8,943 nt of DNA from Bacillota bacterium (GCA_023421735.1 JAEZSP010000048.1:1-8943); one strand, 5' to 3'; shown: positions 1 to 6,939, counted from the first letter of the stretch. Numbers and translations: made by a program. The notes: generated by a model from the letters alone, not told the origin.

Positions 1-35
1 CCTTGGCCCCTTGGCCCCTTGGCCCCTTGGCCCCT
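1..35. repeat. Tandem 8-bp repeat array, unit CCTTGGCC
   Basis: Four perfect copies of CCTTGGCC plus a partial CCT run from the first base of the window to base 35, where the array ends abruptly in a run of A. The left boundary is the window edge, so the true copy number is unknown. No gene overlaps it. It differs in unit length and sequence from the two heptamer arrays at the right end but is similar in style: C-rich, perfect, intergenic. Confidence 0.95.
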
Positions 36-102
36 AAAAAATTGTCTGCCTTTCACCGCACACGTCAAGCTAATTCCGCAGCGCTTACAAACTTAACGGA
101 TA

Positions 103-139
103 CAAAAGCGACGGCATGCGCACAAATCCGCATGCCGTC
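103..139 (-). terminator. Intrinsic terminator of the ABC exporter/DsrE unit
   Basis: On the minus strand an 11-bp perfect stem (arms GACGGCATGCG and CGCATGCCGTC) encloses an 8-base loop and is followed by GC and TTTT. It starts 21 bases after the stop codon of the DsrE-family gene, so it closes the three-gene transcript that begins near 4109. The T-tract is short, but the stem is long and GC-rich. Confidence 0.85.
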
Positions 140-160
140 CTTGCTGAAACGACGAAATGA

Positions 161-502
161 TCAGATCGTCAGGAGTTTCCCTTCGCCTTTCAGGATGTCC
201 GTCAATCCGACACCCCAATACTTGATTTCGATGCCGAGCGCTGCCAGGTGATCGGACACACCCAATTGATCCGTACACGCCTTGCACGCGGAAAACCGCA
301 CGCCCGCATTTTGCGCAAGCTGAATTTTCATGCGAATCAGTTCGTTTTCCGAGACAAGCTTGGCAGTTGCCCCCCAAATGATGACGGTCACCTCGTCCCA
401 CCAATGGTGGATCATGCTGTTGGTCGCGTACATCATCACCATTTTCTCGGCAGTCAGAGCATCCGCGTTTGTCCAGAGAATAAAAAGTTTTTCCGTATCC
501 AT
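161..502 (-). CDS. DsrE-family small protein
   Basis: A 113-residue cytosolic protein of the DsrE/DsrF-like fold, a family that includes sulfur-relay subunits and many small proteins of unknown role. The N-terminal beta strand (KLFILWTNAD, residues 5-14), the central WWDEVTVIIWG segment (34-44), the CKAC motif (Cys73 and Cys76) and the C-terminal YWGVGLTDIL stretch (95-104) fit stand-alone DsrE proteins of Firmicutes. Length is typical and there is no signal peptide or membrane segment. The ATG is preceded by GGGAGG with 7 bases of spacing, nearly the same ribosome binding site as the first gene of the unit. It lies 19 bases after the stop of the upstream ABC gene and before a strong terminator, so it is the last gene of that transcript. 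Cys73/Cys76 could carry persulfide or redox chemistry, but that is inference; no partner sulfur-relay genes are present. Confidence 0.85.
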   Translation of the reverse strand: MDTEKLFILWTNADALTAEKMVMMYATNSMIHHWWDEVTVIIWGATAKLVSENELIRMKIQLAQNAGVRFSACKACTDQLGVSDHLAALGIEIKYWGVGLTDILKGEGKLLTI

Positions 503-521
503 CCTGTTGCCTCCCGTTTGC

Positions 522-2303
522 TTATTTGTACCAATCCGCCTGTGCCGTCACCATCTCGGCATAATGCCCGCCACGCGCGAGCAATTCCTCATGGCTGCCC
601 TCTTCCTCGATCACGCCGTCATTCATCACCACGATGCGATCGGCGATGCGCGCGGAGCCAATGCGGTGCGTCACGATGATGGCGGTCACTTCTTTTGAAA
701 CCTCCGCAAATTTCCGGTATACCCGCGTTTCCTCGAGTGGATCGATGGCTGCGGTCGGTTCGTCGAGCACAATCACGCCGTGACCGCGGTAAAACCCGCG
801 CGCAAGCGCCACGCGCTGCCATTGCCCGCCGGAAAGATCAACGCCCTCAAATTCGCGCGAGAGCATGGTGTCGTTCCCGTCCGGGAAACTCGCGTCCGTC
901 GGCGCAAGGTCGGCCCGCGCGAGCGAAGATTCGATCTCTTCCGTCGAATCGGGCGAACTCACCTGCACGTTGTCCTGAAGCGTCATCCGGTAGCGCATGT
1001 ACTTCTGAAACGCAGCGGACGTATGCAAAAACAGGCTCTTTGGATGAACGTCCCGCATGTCGTGCCCGTCGACGGTCGATTTTCCTTCTGTCGGCAGATA
1101 AAGCCCCGTCAAAAGACGCACGAGCGTCGTCTTGCCCGCCCCGTTTTCGCCCACCACCGCCAACGACTCCCCGGGCCGCACCGTCAGATTGACGCCCCGC
1201 ACAGCCTCCTTCTCGGCGCCGGGATACCGGAAATGCGCGTTTTCGAGCCGAATCTCCGGCCGCGCGGATAGATCGACAGCCGCACCCGTGCGCTCCGGCG
1301 CGTAGAGAAAGTCCACAAAGTTCTTCACCGTACCGACCTGCTTCGCCATCCCGCCAATGTGCCGACAGATCACCTCTTCCATAATGCCAAACATCACGCC
1401 GACTTCCGCAAACACCGACGCGAACACGCCGATTGAAATCTCGTCCGCCATGAGCGCCGAAAAGAGCAGATACAGAATGCCCATGTAGCCCATGAGCGTG
1501 ATCAGCTTCATGAAAAGTTCCCAGCGCGCGGTCTTCTTCTCCGCCTTGCCAGAAAGACCGCTGAAGTCCGCAAGCGACCCGGTGAACAGCTTTCTCAAAA
1601 ACCGATAGTTTCCCAGAAGCCGCGTCTCCTTGAATGAATCGCGGTCGGCAATCGACTTCTCAAAATACTCGTATTTGCGTCTGACCGACCCCAACTTTTC
1701 CTCGAGGTCCGCAAACACCTTCGTGCGGATAAACTGCGTAATCGCCACGGGAATGAACACCAGCGGGATCGCCAGCGCAAGGATCGGTTTTCTGGAGTAC
1801 AGGTAGATCGTCAGGACGACAAAATACGGCAGATAAAACGTGAAAAGACCAATGGGGGTAAAGATCGCCATCGCGCTGTTCTCCGCGCCCTCCTGCGCCT
1901 TGTTGACGCCGTCGAGCATCTTCGGATCTTCAAACAGTACTGCGTTCACGCGCCCGGCCTTCCTGGCGAGCAGCGCCTTCATTCGCGCCGCAAATCGCTC
2001 AAACCAGCGCATGATCAGGAAATTCGATAGCCCGTTCAACCCCTGCTGCGCCGTGGTCACAAACCCATAGATGACGAGCATCCAGACCGCAAATCCGATC
2101 GTCCCGTTCCCCGTCGCCGCACCCGTCACGGCATCGAAAAACCATTGCCGCGCAAACACGGACATGCCCCAACTCACGCTGTGCAAAATGGACAGCATGT
2201 TGTTCATCAGAAAATACCCGCGCTCATATTGAAAAGCCAGCGGCATGAGCTTCGCCAATAGCCCGAATAGCGAGGTCTTCTTCGTCACGGCTGTCTCGCT
2301 CAT
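522..2303 (-). CDS. ABC exporter half-transporter, second of a pair
   Basis: A 593-residue fused permease/ATPase of the type IV exporter architecture (about six membrane segments, then a nucleotide-binding domain). Hydrophobic segments lie near residues 30-55, 68-90, 145-168, 172-192, 265-285 and 290-310. The ATPase domain has the A-loop aromatic in HFRYPG (Tyr360), Walker A GENGAGKTT (385-393), Q-loop Gln433, signature LSGGQ (490-494), Walker B VIVLDE with catalytic Glu515, D-loop AAIDP and switch His546. All key residues are intact, so this half should hydrolyse ATP. The start codon overlaps the stop of the upstream ABC gene (ATGA), with AAAGGAG upstream inside the end of that gene, indicating translational coupling. 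Equal length and tandem arrangement suggest a heterodimer with the upstream protein. The substrate cannot be told; peptides, lipids or drugs are all possible for this class. Confidence 0.95.
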   Translation of the reverse strand: MSETAVTKKTSLFGLLAKLMPLAFQYERGYFLMNNMLSILHSVSWGMSVFARQWFFDAVTGAATGNGTIGFAVWMLVIYGFVTTAQQGLNGLSNFLIMRWFERFAARMKALLARKAGRVNAVLFEDPKMLDGVNKAQEGAENSAMAIFTPIGLFTFYLPYFVVLTIYLYSRKPILALAIPLVFIPVAITQFIRTKVFADLEEKLGSVRRKYEYFEKSIADRDSFKETRLLGNYRFLRKLFTGSLADFSGLSGKAEKKTARWELFMKLITLMGYMGILYLLFSALMADEISIGVFASVFAEVGVMFGIMEEVICRHIGGMAKQVGTVKNFVDFLYAPERTGAAVDLSARPEIRLENAHFRYPGAEKEAVRGVNLTVRPGESLAVVGENGAGKTTLVRLLTGLYLPTEGKSTVDGHDMRDVHPKSLFLHTSAAFQKYMRYRMTLQDNVQVSSPDSTEEIESSLARADLAPTDASFPDGNDTMLSREFEGVDLSGGQWQRVALARGFYRGHGVIVLDEPTAAIDPLEETRVYRKFAEVSKEVTAIIVTHRIGSARIADRIVVMNDGVIEEEGSHEELLARGGHYAEMVTAQADWYK

Positions 2304-4084
2304 TGATACCAGCTCCTTTGCGCCTCATACATCTCGGCATATAACCCGCCTGCCGCCGCAAGCGCGTCGTGCGAACCGGTTTCGAGCACCTTGCCAGCGC
2401 CCAGCACGTAGATGCGGTCGGCCAGCTTCGTCGATCCCAGCCGGTGGCTGATGAACAGCGTCGTCACGCCCCGCGAGAGCGCCTTGAACTTCTGATAGAT
2501 GTCCGCCTCCGCAATGGGATCGAGCGCGGCGGTCGGCTCGTCGAGGATGCGCACCGGCGCGGGATTCGCAAGCGCGCGCGCGATCGCAACCCGCTGCCAC
2601 TGTCCGCCCGAAAGCTCCTGCCCGTTCTCGTAAAGCCGCCCAAGCGGCGTGTCCGCGCCCTCCTTGAGGTGTGAAATGGTCTCCCCCAGGTTCAGCGCAT
2701 CCGTCACCTCGTCAAACCGCTTCTCCCGATCCGTGTGCCCGAACGCCACGTTGTCGCGCATCGAAATCTGATAGCGCACAAAGTCCTGAAATACGAGCGC
2801 ATACAGGCTCTTCAGTTCCGCCTGTGAAATCGTGCGCAACTCCCGCCCATTCACGAGAATCTCGCCCTCGTATGCGCCGTACAACCCGGTCAAGAGCTTC
2901 GTCACCGTCGTCTTTCCCGCGCCGTTCACGCCCACAAACGCGATGTGCTCCCCCGCCTCAATCCGAAGAGACAGCCCGTCGAGGATCTTGCGCTCCGTGC
3001 CGGGATATGTAAACGTCACGTTCTTCAGTTCCAGCGATTCGAACGCAAGCGGCGGTTCGGCGGGTACGGCGAGCGCGTCCTCCACTTCAGACAACGCCAT
3101 AAATTTTGTCAGATCCTTCATGTACTCGCGCTTTTTCGCAATGGTGTCCGCAATGCCCGTCAAACTCCAGCTCATCGCCTGCACCAATGAAAACGCCGCG
3201 ATCGTCAGCGACATGAACATGCCGGTCGTCATCTCGCCGCGCACCGTGGGAATCAAAAGCGTCAGCGCGATTAAAAGCGAAATCACCCCGAACAGCGACG
3301 CGCCCAGCTTCATCCGGAAAAACCACTTGGCCTGCACCTTGAAGCGCAGCTTGTATGCCCGCTGAAACGCCGCCCGGAATTTCTCCGACAGCCGCTCCAC
3401 ATACCCGAAAAGCGCGCGTTCCTCCGCCGCCTCGCGGCTCAACAGCGTCTCGATCAGGTATTTTTGCAGCCGCTCCTCCCGCTCGGTATCGCGGTTCGCC
3501 TGGTATGTCTCCTTGCCGCCCTTGAGCGCCACCCACATCAGCGGCACGGAAAACGCAACCGTCACAAGGGCCGCCCACCACACCGACGCTAGCAGAAGCC
3601 CCACCACACTTAATACATTCAACGCAAGCTGCACGGCGGCCATGATGCCGCCATAACCCGCAAAGCCCTCCTCTATTTCGGTCTCGGGCTTTTTCGTTAC
3701 GCGGCTGATGAGGTCCCACGTCGCAGGATCCTCGATGTGCCGGTATTCCAGCCGTGCGCACTTCCCGAGCATTTCGGTTCGCAATACTTCCCGCAGCCGC
3801 AGGGTCAGCATCCGGTCGGCGAACTGGTAAAACTGATAGGAGAACCAGTTGACGGCAACGACGACCACGACCCATACGATCGGCAGATCAATCGCCGTGC
3901 GCGCCAAATCGCCCGCGCGAACGGACAGGGCGGTATCGATAAAGTGCGCCGTCGTCAACGCCGTTGCGGAGGGCAAAAGCCCCATCACAATGCTCATCAA
4001 CATGGTGAGCACGCTAAAAAAGGGCGATGCGCGCAGACTCAGGCGAATCAGATCCACAATTTTGTAGGTCCGCTCTTTCAGCAT
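2300..4084 (-). CDS. ABC exporter half-transporter, first of a pair
   Basis: A 594-residue permease/ATPase fusion of the same architecture as its downstream neighbour. Membrane segments lie near residues 22-50, 66-88, 148-188 (two segments), 262-282 and 288-310. The nucleotide-binding domain shows A-loop Tyr360, Walker A GVNGAGKTT (385-393), Q-loop Gln433, signature LSGGQ (491-495), Walker B VRILDE with catalytic Glu516, D-loop AALDP and switch His547. Walker A and Q-loop fall at the same residue numbers in both proteins, and the signature, Walker B and switch His are only one residue apart, which suggests an old duplication with sequence divergence. The ATG is preceded by GGGAGG with 7-base spacing, and a consensus promoter lies just upstream. 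It is the first gene of a three-gene unit. Unlike many heterodimeric exporters of Firmicutes, neither half shows a degenerate Walker B or signature. Substrate unknown. Confidence 0.95.
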   Translation of the reverse strand: MLKERTYKIVDLIRLSLRASPFFSVLTMLMSIVMGLLPSATALTTAHFIDTALSVRAGDLARTAIDLPIVWVVVVVAVNWFSYQFYQFADRMLTLRLREVLRTEMLGKCARLEYRHIEDPATWDLISRVTKKPETEIEEGFAGYGGIMAAVQLALNVLSVVGLLLASVWWAALVTVAFSVPLMWVALKGGKETYQANRDTEREERLQKYLIETLLSREAAEERALFGYVERLSEKFRAAFQRAYKLRFKVQAKWFFRMKLGASLFGVISLLIALTLLIPTVRGEMTTGMFMSLTIAAFSLVQAMSWSLTGIADTIAKKREYMKDLTKFMALSEVEDALAVPAEPPLAFESLELKNVTFTYPGTERKILDGLSLRIEAGEHIAFVGVNGAGKTTVTKLLTGLYGAYEGEILVNGRELRTISQAELKSLYALVFQDFVRYQISMRDNVAFGHTDREKRFDEVTDALNLGETISHLKEGADTPLGRLYENGQELSGGQWQRVAIARALANPAPVRILDEPTAALDPIAEADIYQKFKALSRGVTTLFISHRLGSTKLADRIYVLGAGKVLETGSHDALAAAGGLYAEMYEAQRSWYQ

Positions 4085-4115
4085 GTCGTTGCCTCCCTAC
4101 CTCGTTTCCAGTCAC

Positions 4116-4144
4116 AATATACCATCCCCTGCAAAGCCAGTCAA
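4116..4144 (-). promoter_or_regulatory. Promoter of the ABC exporter/DsrE unit
   Basis: On the minus strand TTGACT (4144-4139) and TATATT (4121-4116) are separated by exactly 17 bases, each matching 5 of 6 consensus positions of the housekeeping sigma factor. Transcription would start near 4109, leaving a leader of about 25 bases that contains the GGGAGG ribosome binding site. The 7-mer TGACTGG overlaps the -35 box and recurs at the predicted start site. Confidence 0.8.
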
Positions 4145-4271
4145 TCGCACCGCCCCATTCCCGCCCGCTATTCTAAAATCAAGCGCATTTCACGTTGACC
4201 GAATCTCGTAGGTCAGTCCCACAGGCGCACTGCAGCGTTTACAGAACTTTGCGGATGCCTCATTGCGCAAC

Positions 4272-4312
4272 AAAAAGCCCCGGCTGCTCCCTTCATCGAG
4301 GATGCGCCGGGG
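4272..4312 (-). terminator. Intrinsic terminator after the GNAT gene
   Basis: On the minus strand CCCCGGC pairs with GCCGGGG (7 bp), with a weaker inner pairing (CCT/AGG) in the long loop. The stem is followed by C and TTTTT. It begins 14 bases past the acetyltransferase stop codon, so it ends that transcript and any read-through from the uracil permease gene. Confidence 0.8.
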
Positions 4313-4326
4313 TTTCTCCCGCCCTG

Positions 4327-4788
4327 TCAAATCGGCGGCAGCTTGTAAATCAGATTTCTGTACGCGGGAAGCGCCGGATCAACATAGCCCGCATCCACAA
4401 ATCCTGCCTTCTCGCAGACGCGCAGCGCGTGCGCATTCCGGCGATCCACACTCAACTCCACGAGCGGATACTTTCCCTCATGACCGCAAATCTGCACGAT
4501 CTGCCGAAGCGCCTCCGTTGCGATCCCCTGATTCTGATGCGCGCGGTCGATCAGCAATTCCATCAGGCAATAGCAGGCGGGCGTCTGGTTCAACTCGTAC
4601 AAAAGCGCCAGTCCCGCAATCGTCTCTTCCGCCCGGATGGCATACATCCGTACGCCCTGATTGCGATATGCCCAAGCGCGCGCGAGAATCCCCTCGGGCG
4701 TCGGCACAAAATCCCTCTGCGCATCTTCGACGCGCAACGCCAGTATATCCCGTAAATCATCCGTTCCAATGTCGGTCAGCGTAATCAC
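4327..4788 (-). CDS. GNAT-family N-acetyltransferase
   Basis: A 153-residue GCN5-related acetyltransferase that would transfer an acetyl group from acetyl-CoA to an amine. The central strand MELLIDRAH (76-84) leads into the pyrophosphate-binding motif A QNQGIA (85-90, form Q/R-x-x-G-x-G/A), followed by the helix TEALRQIV. Motif B is seen as NAHALRVCEKAGF (118-130). The overall pattern resembles small polyamine/diamine acetyltransferases of the BltD kind, but the acceptor cannot be assigned from sequence. The start is GTG with GGGGGG six bases upstream as the only plausible ribosome binding site, an unusual run. It has its own promoter, starting inside the end of the permease gene, and is followed by an intrinsic terminator, so it is probably an independent unit that also receives some read-through. 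Confidence 0.88.
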   Translation of the reverse strand: MITLTDIGTDDLRDILALRVEDAQRDFVPTPEGILARAWAYRNQGVRMYAIRAEETIAGLALLYELNQTPACYCLMELLIDRAHQNQGIATEALRQIVQICGHEGKYPLVELSVDRRNAHALRVCEKAGFVDAGYVDPALPAYRNLIYKLPPI

Positions 4789-4815
4789 AATAAACCCCCC
4801 ATAAGAATAGGTAAA

Positions 4816-4846
4816 CCGCGGTCAAACCCTTCCGGGTTCGCCGCGG
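4816..4846 (-). promoter_or_regulatory. 5'-terminal hairpin of the GNAT transcript
   Basis: On the minus strand CCGCGG pairs with the second CCGCGG, followed by a single bulged A and seven further pairs (CGAACCC with GGGTTTG, one of them G-U) around the tetraloop GGAA. Only TTT and then ACC follow, so it is a poor intrinsic terminator for the permease gene. The predicted start site of the GNAT promoter (about 4845) puts it at the very 5' end of that mRNA, where such stems are known to protect transcripts. Role inferred. Confidence 0.6.
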
Positions 4847-4851
4847 CTCCT

Positions 4852-4880
4852 ATTATATGACAGAATTTATTCTTTTGCAA
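4852..4880 (-). promoter_or_regulatory. Promoter of the GNAT gene
   Basis: A perfect -10 box TATAAT (4857-4852) lies exactly 17 bases downstream of TTGCAA (4880-4875, 4 of 6 matches to TTGACA) on the minus strand. The -35 box is within the last codons of the uracil permease gene. The predicted start is near 4845, giving a leader of about 57 bases that begins with a hairpin. Confidence 0.75.
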
Positions 4881-6246
4881 CCTTTCTGTCGCCAATTGAC
4901 AGGATCAGATTCAAAAATATGCCGAAGATGGCCGCGCCCGCGACGGCGGGAACGCCAAAGCCGAAGAAGTTCAGGGTACCGCCGAAGGTGTAGTTGACGC
5001 CCAGACCGATCACCATAATGCTCGCGATGACCGCGATGTTTTTGGAGGAGAACATGTCGCACTTGCGATCGATCAAAATCGCGATGCCCTGCGCCGCGAT
5101 GGCGCCGAACAGGTAGATCTCGAGGCCGCCGATGACCGCCAGCGGGATGCCGTAGATCACCTGAATGAGGGGCGTAAAGCAGCTCATGATCATTGCCATC
5201 ACCGCGGCAACCATCAGAACCGGGACGCTGAACACGCGGGTAATCGCCATGGTGGAGATGTTTTCTCCGTAGTTGGTGCCAGCAGGTCCGCCAATGACGC
5301 CCGCAACCATGTCGCACAGACCGTCGCCGATGAGGTTCCTGTGGAGCAGGCCAACCATGTCGTACTTCTTGGTCGACTTCTTTTCGCGCGCCACGTCGTT
5401 GACGTAGATGTCAAGCTGGTAGACGTGCGCGGTCGACTCGGGAATGGTCGCAATGGCGATGGGCATGATGGCAAAGATTGCCGCCATGCTCGCCTTCGGG
5501 AAGGAGAACGCGGGAAGCGCAAAGATCGCGCCTTCGCCCAGCTTCCAGGTCGAGGCCGCAAGCGCCTGACCGGGCAGTTCGCGGAAGAAATTGAAGCCGT
5601 CTCCGCCTGCCGCATAGATGATCAATCCCGTCAGACAGCCGACGCCCGCGCCCAGAAGCAGCGGAAGCTGACCCAGGAAGCCTTTCAGATACCGGGAGAA
5701 GAGGACGGTGGAGAAGAATGTCGCGAGCGAGATGATCCAAACGACCTGCGACTGACCTGCTGCCGGCGCCGCGTCCGAAAGCGCGTTGCCCGCGAGCGTC
5801 AAGCCGATGATCATCGCGACCGGACCCGTGACGGCCGGGGGAAGGATCTTTTCGACGATGTCGCGCCCCGCGATCTTCACGAGAAGACCCGCGGCAATCG
5901 ACACGAGACCGGAGGCCACGATGCCGAACTGTGCGATCTGGATGCCTTCGGTGGGCAGAATGCCGCCGATTTTCTCAAATCCCTGCGCGGCCATAAGTCC
6001 GGAGATGGCGGAGAGGTACGCAAAGCTCGATCCGTAGTAGAGCGGGAGCTTTTTGCCCGTAATGAATGTGAAGCAGAGTGTCGCAAGGCCGCTTGCGAAG
6101 ATGGTTGTCGAAACCTGGAACCCGGTGATGAGCGCGACGGTGATGGTCGCGGGGAACATGACGACAACCTGCTGCAAAGCGTACAGCAGCAGTCGCCAAA
6201 TCGGCGGTCTCTCGTCCGGCAGGTATCCAATCTTCTTCTTGTCCAT
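4867..6246 (-). CDS. uraA: Uracil permease (NCS2 family)
   Basis: A 459-residue inner-membrane nucleobase:cation symporter of the NCS2 family, predicted to import uracil. Many hydrophobic segments cover residues 18 to 455. Family landmarks are YYGSSFAYLSA (70-80), the TM8 glutamate in TIPESTAH (Glu270, matching the substrate-binding Glu of E. coli UraA) and the TM10 signature NYGENISTMAITR (325-337), whose Glu328 matches the second uracil-binding glutamate. The TM1 motif usually read as QH is QQ here (Gln25-Gln26), a variant that may be normal for this subgroup. The ATG has AAGGAGG ten bases upstream. It lies 23 bases after pyrR, and both share the PyrR-controlled promoter, which supports uracil as substrate over xanthine or urate. 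Confidence 0.93.
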   Translation of the reverse strand: MDKKKIGYLPDERPPIWRLLLYALQQVVVMFPATITVALITGFQVSTTIFASGLATLCFTFITGKKLPLYYGSSFAYLSAISGLMAAQGFEKIGGILPTEGIQIAQFGIVASGLVSIAAGLLVKIAGRDIVEKILPPAVTGPVAMIIGLTLAGNALSDAAPAAGQSQVVWIISLATFFSTVLFSRYLKGFLGQLPLLLGAGVGCLTGLIIYAAGGDGFNFFRELPGQALAASTWKLGEGAIFALPAFSFPKASMAAIFAIMPIAIATIPESTAHVYQLDIYVNDVAREKKSTKKYDMVGLLHRNLIGDGLCDMVAGVIGGPAGTNYGENISTMAITRVFSVPVLMVAAVMAMIMSCFTPLIQVIYGIPLAVIGGLEIYLFGAIAAQGIAILIDRKCDMFSSKNIAVIASIMVIGLGVNYTFGGTLNFFGFGVPAVAGAAIFGIFLNLILSIGDRKVAKE

Positions 6247-6269
6247 GAATCCCTCTCCTCCTTGAAAGG

Positions 6270-6818
6270 TCAGCTTCTATTTCCCAGCCCCATAAGGCAC
6301 ACGCGCGTTTCACCATCGAACGGGGGCATGCGTACCTCGATGAGCTCGGATTGCGATGTAGGGACGTTCTTGCCCACGTAGTCGGCCCGAATGGGCAATT
6401 CGCGGTGCCCCCGGTCGATCAAAACCGCGAGCCGGATCGCCTTAGGCCGCCCGCACGCGATCACCGCCTCCATGGCGGCGCGCGCCGTGCGCCCGGTAAA
6501 CAGAACATCGTCGACGAGGATGATCACCCGCCCCGTCACGTCGAAGGGCAGTTCGGGCTTGCGCCACACGGGCGCGTCCTCCAAATGCGTCAAATCGTCG
6601 CGGTAAAACTTGATGTCCACGCTCCCGCACGGCACATCCACTTCCTCGATTCGTGCGATGTTGGCGCGAATGATCTCGGCAAGCACCTCGCCCCGCCGTT
6701 TGATTCCGACGATGCAAAGGTCGCCCGTGCCTCTGTTTTTTTCGACAATTTCGTGCGCGATGCGCATCAGCGCCCGGCGCATTGCCATCTCGTCCATGAT
6801 CTCTGCCTTAAACTCCAT
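6270..6818 (-). CDS. pyrR: PyrR, pyrimidine operon attenuator and uracil phosphoribosyltransferase
   Basis: A 182-residue protein of the PyrR family, the usual length. With UMP or UTP bound it binds a hairpin in pyr mRNA leaders and favours transcription termination; it can also convert uracil and PRPP to UMP. The PRPP-binding motif VIILVDDVLFTGRT (98-111) is complete, and VGIKRRGE (37-44) and FYRDDLTHL (71-79) are typical of the family. The ATG is preceded by GAGGTG with correct spacing, just after the attenuator's T-tract. It is the first gene of the pyrR-uraA unit and its own leader carries a PyrR-binding hairpin, so it should be autoregulated. No biosynthetic pyr genes are adjacent in the window. 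Confidence 0.97.
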   Translation of the reverse strand: MEFKAEIMDEMAMRRALMRIAHEIVEKNRGTGDLCIVGIKRRGEVLAEIIRANIARIEEVDVPCGSVDIKFYRDDLTHLEDAPVWRKPELPFDVTGRVIILVDDVLFTGRTARAAMEAVIACGRPKAIRLAVLIDRGHRELPIRADYVGKNVPTSQSELIEVRMPPFDGETRVCLMGLGNRS

Positions 6819-6836
6819 ACGTCACCTCGAGGCATG

Positions 6837-6865
6837 AAAAAAGCCTTGCCGGAATTCGGCAAGGC
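6837..6865 (-). terminator. Attenuator terminator in the pyrR leader
   Basis: On the minus strand a perfect 9-bp stem (GCCTTGCCG with CGGCAAGGC) closes a 5-base loop and is followed directly by TTTTTT. It sits between the PyrR-binding hairpin and the pyrR ribosome binding site, in the standard place for a pyr attenuator. Its left arm can instead pair with the PyrR-binding region (see leader entry). Confidence 0.92.
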
Positions 6866-6897
6866 GCGGACACACGCAACGATCGTGCGACAAACGT

Positions 6898-6918
6898 TTG
6901 CCGGCATCACGGTACCGG
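6898..6918 (-). ncRNA. PyrR-binding hairpin (anti-antiterminator) of the pyr leader
   Basis: On the minus strand the arms CCGGTA and TGCCGG form six pairs around the hexaloop CCGTGA, which fits the PyrR-binding loop consensus CNGNGA. It is flanked by TTTTAAA on the 5' side and CAAACG on the 3' side, also family-like. The sequence CGGCAA (6903-6898), made of the 3' arm plus the next bases, is complementary to TTGCCG (6862-6857) in the terminator's left arm. PyrR binding should therefore keep CGGCAA in the hairpin and permit termination; without PyrR, the 6-bp antiterminator pairing can form. A smaller hairpin (about 6875-6889) lies between the two partners. Confidence 0.9.
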
Positions 6919-6939
6919 TTTAAAACTCTATCGCGTGCT

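Noticed and set aside
39..68. TTGACG on the minus strand as a promoter for a gene beyond the left edge
   Set aside because: The only -10 candidate at workable spacing (CAATTT) matches just 2 of 6 positions.
3087..3875. 262-codon minus-strand frame inside the first ABC gene
   Set aside because: It is an out-of-frame reading of the ABC gene with Gly/Arg-rich low-complexity product; the ABC frame carries all the motifs.
5341..6381. Long 346-codon plus-strand open frame antisense to the uracil permease
   Set aside because: Its product is rich in charged residues with no recognisable domain, it lies wholly opposite two clear genes, and GC-rich codon bias commonly opens antisense frames.
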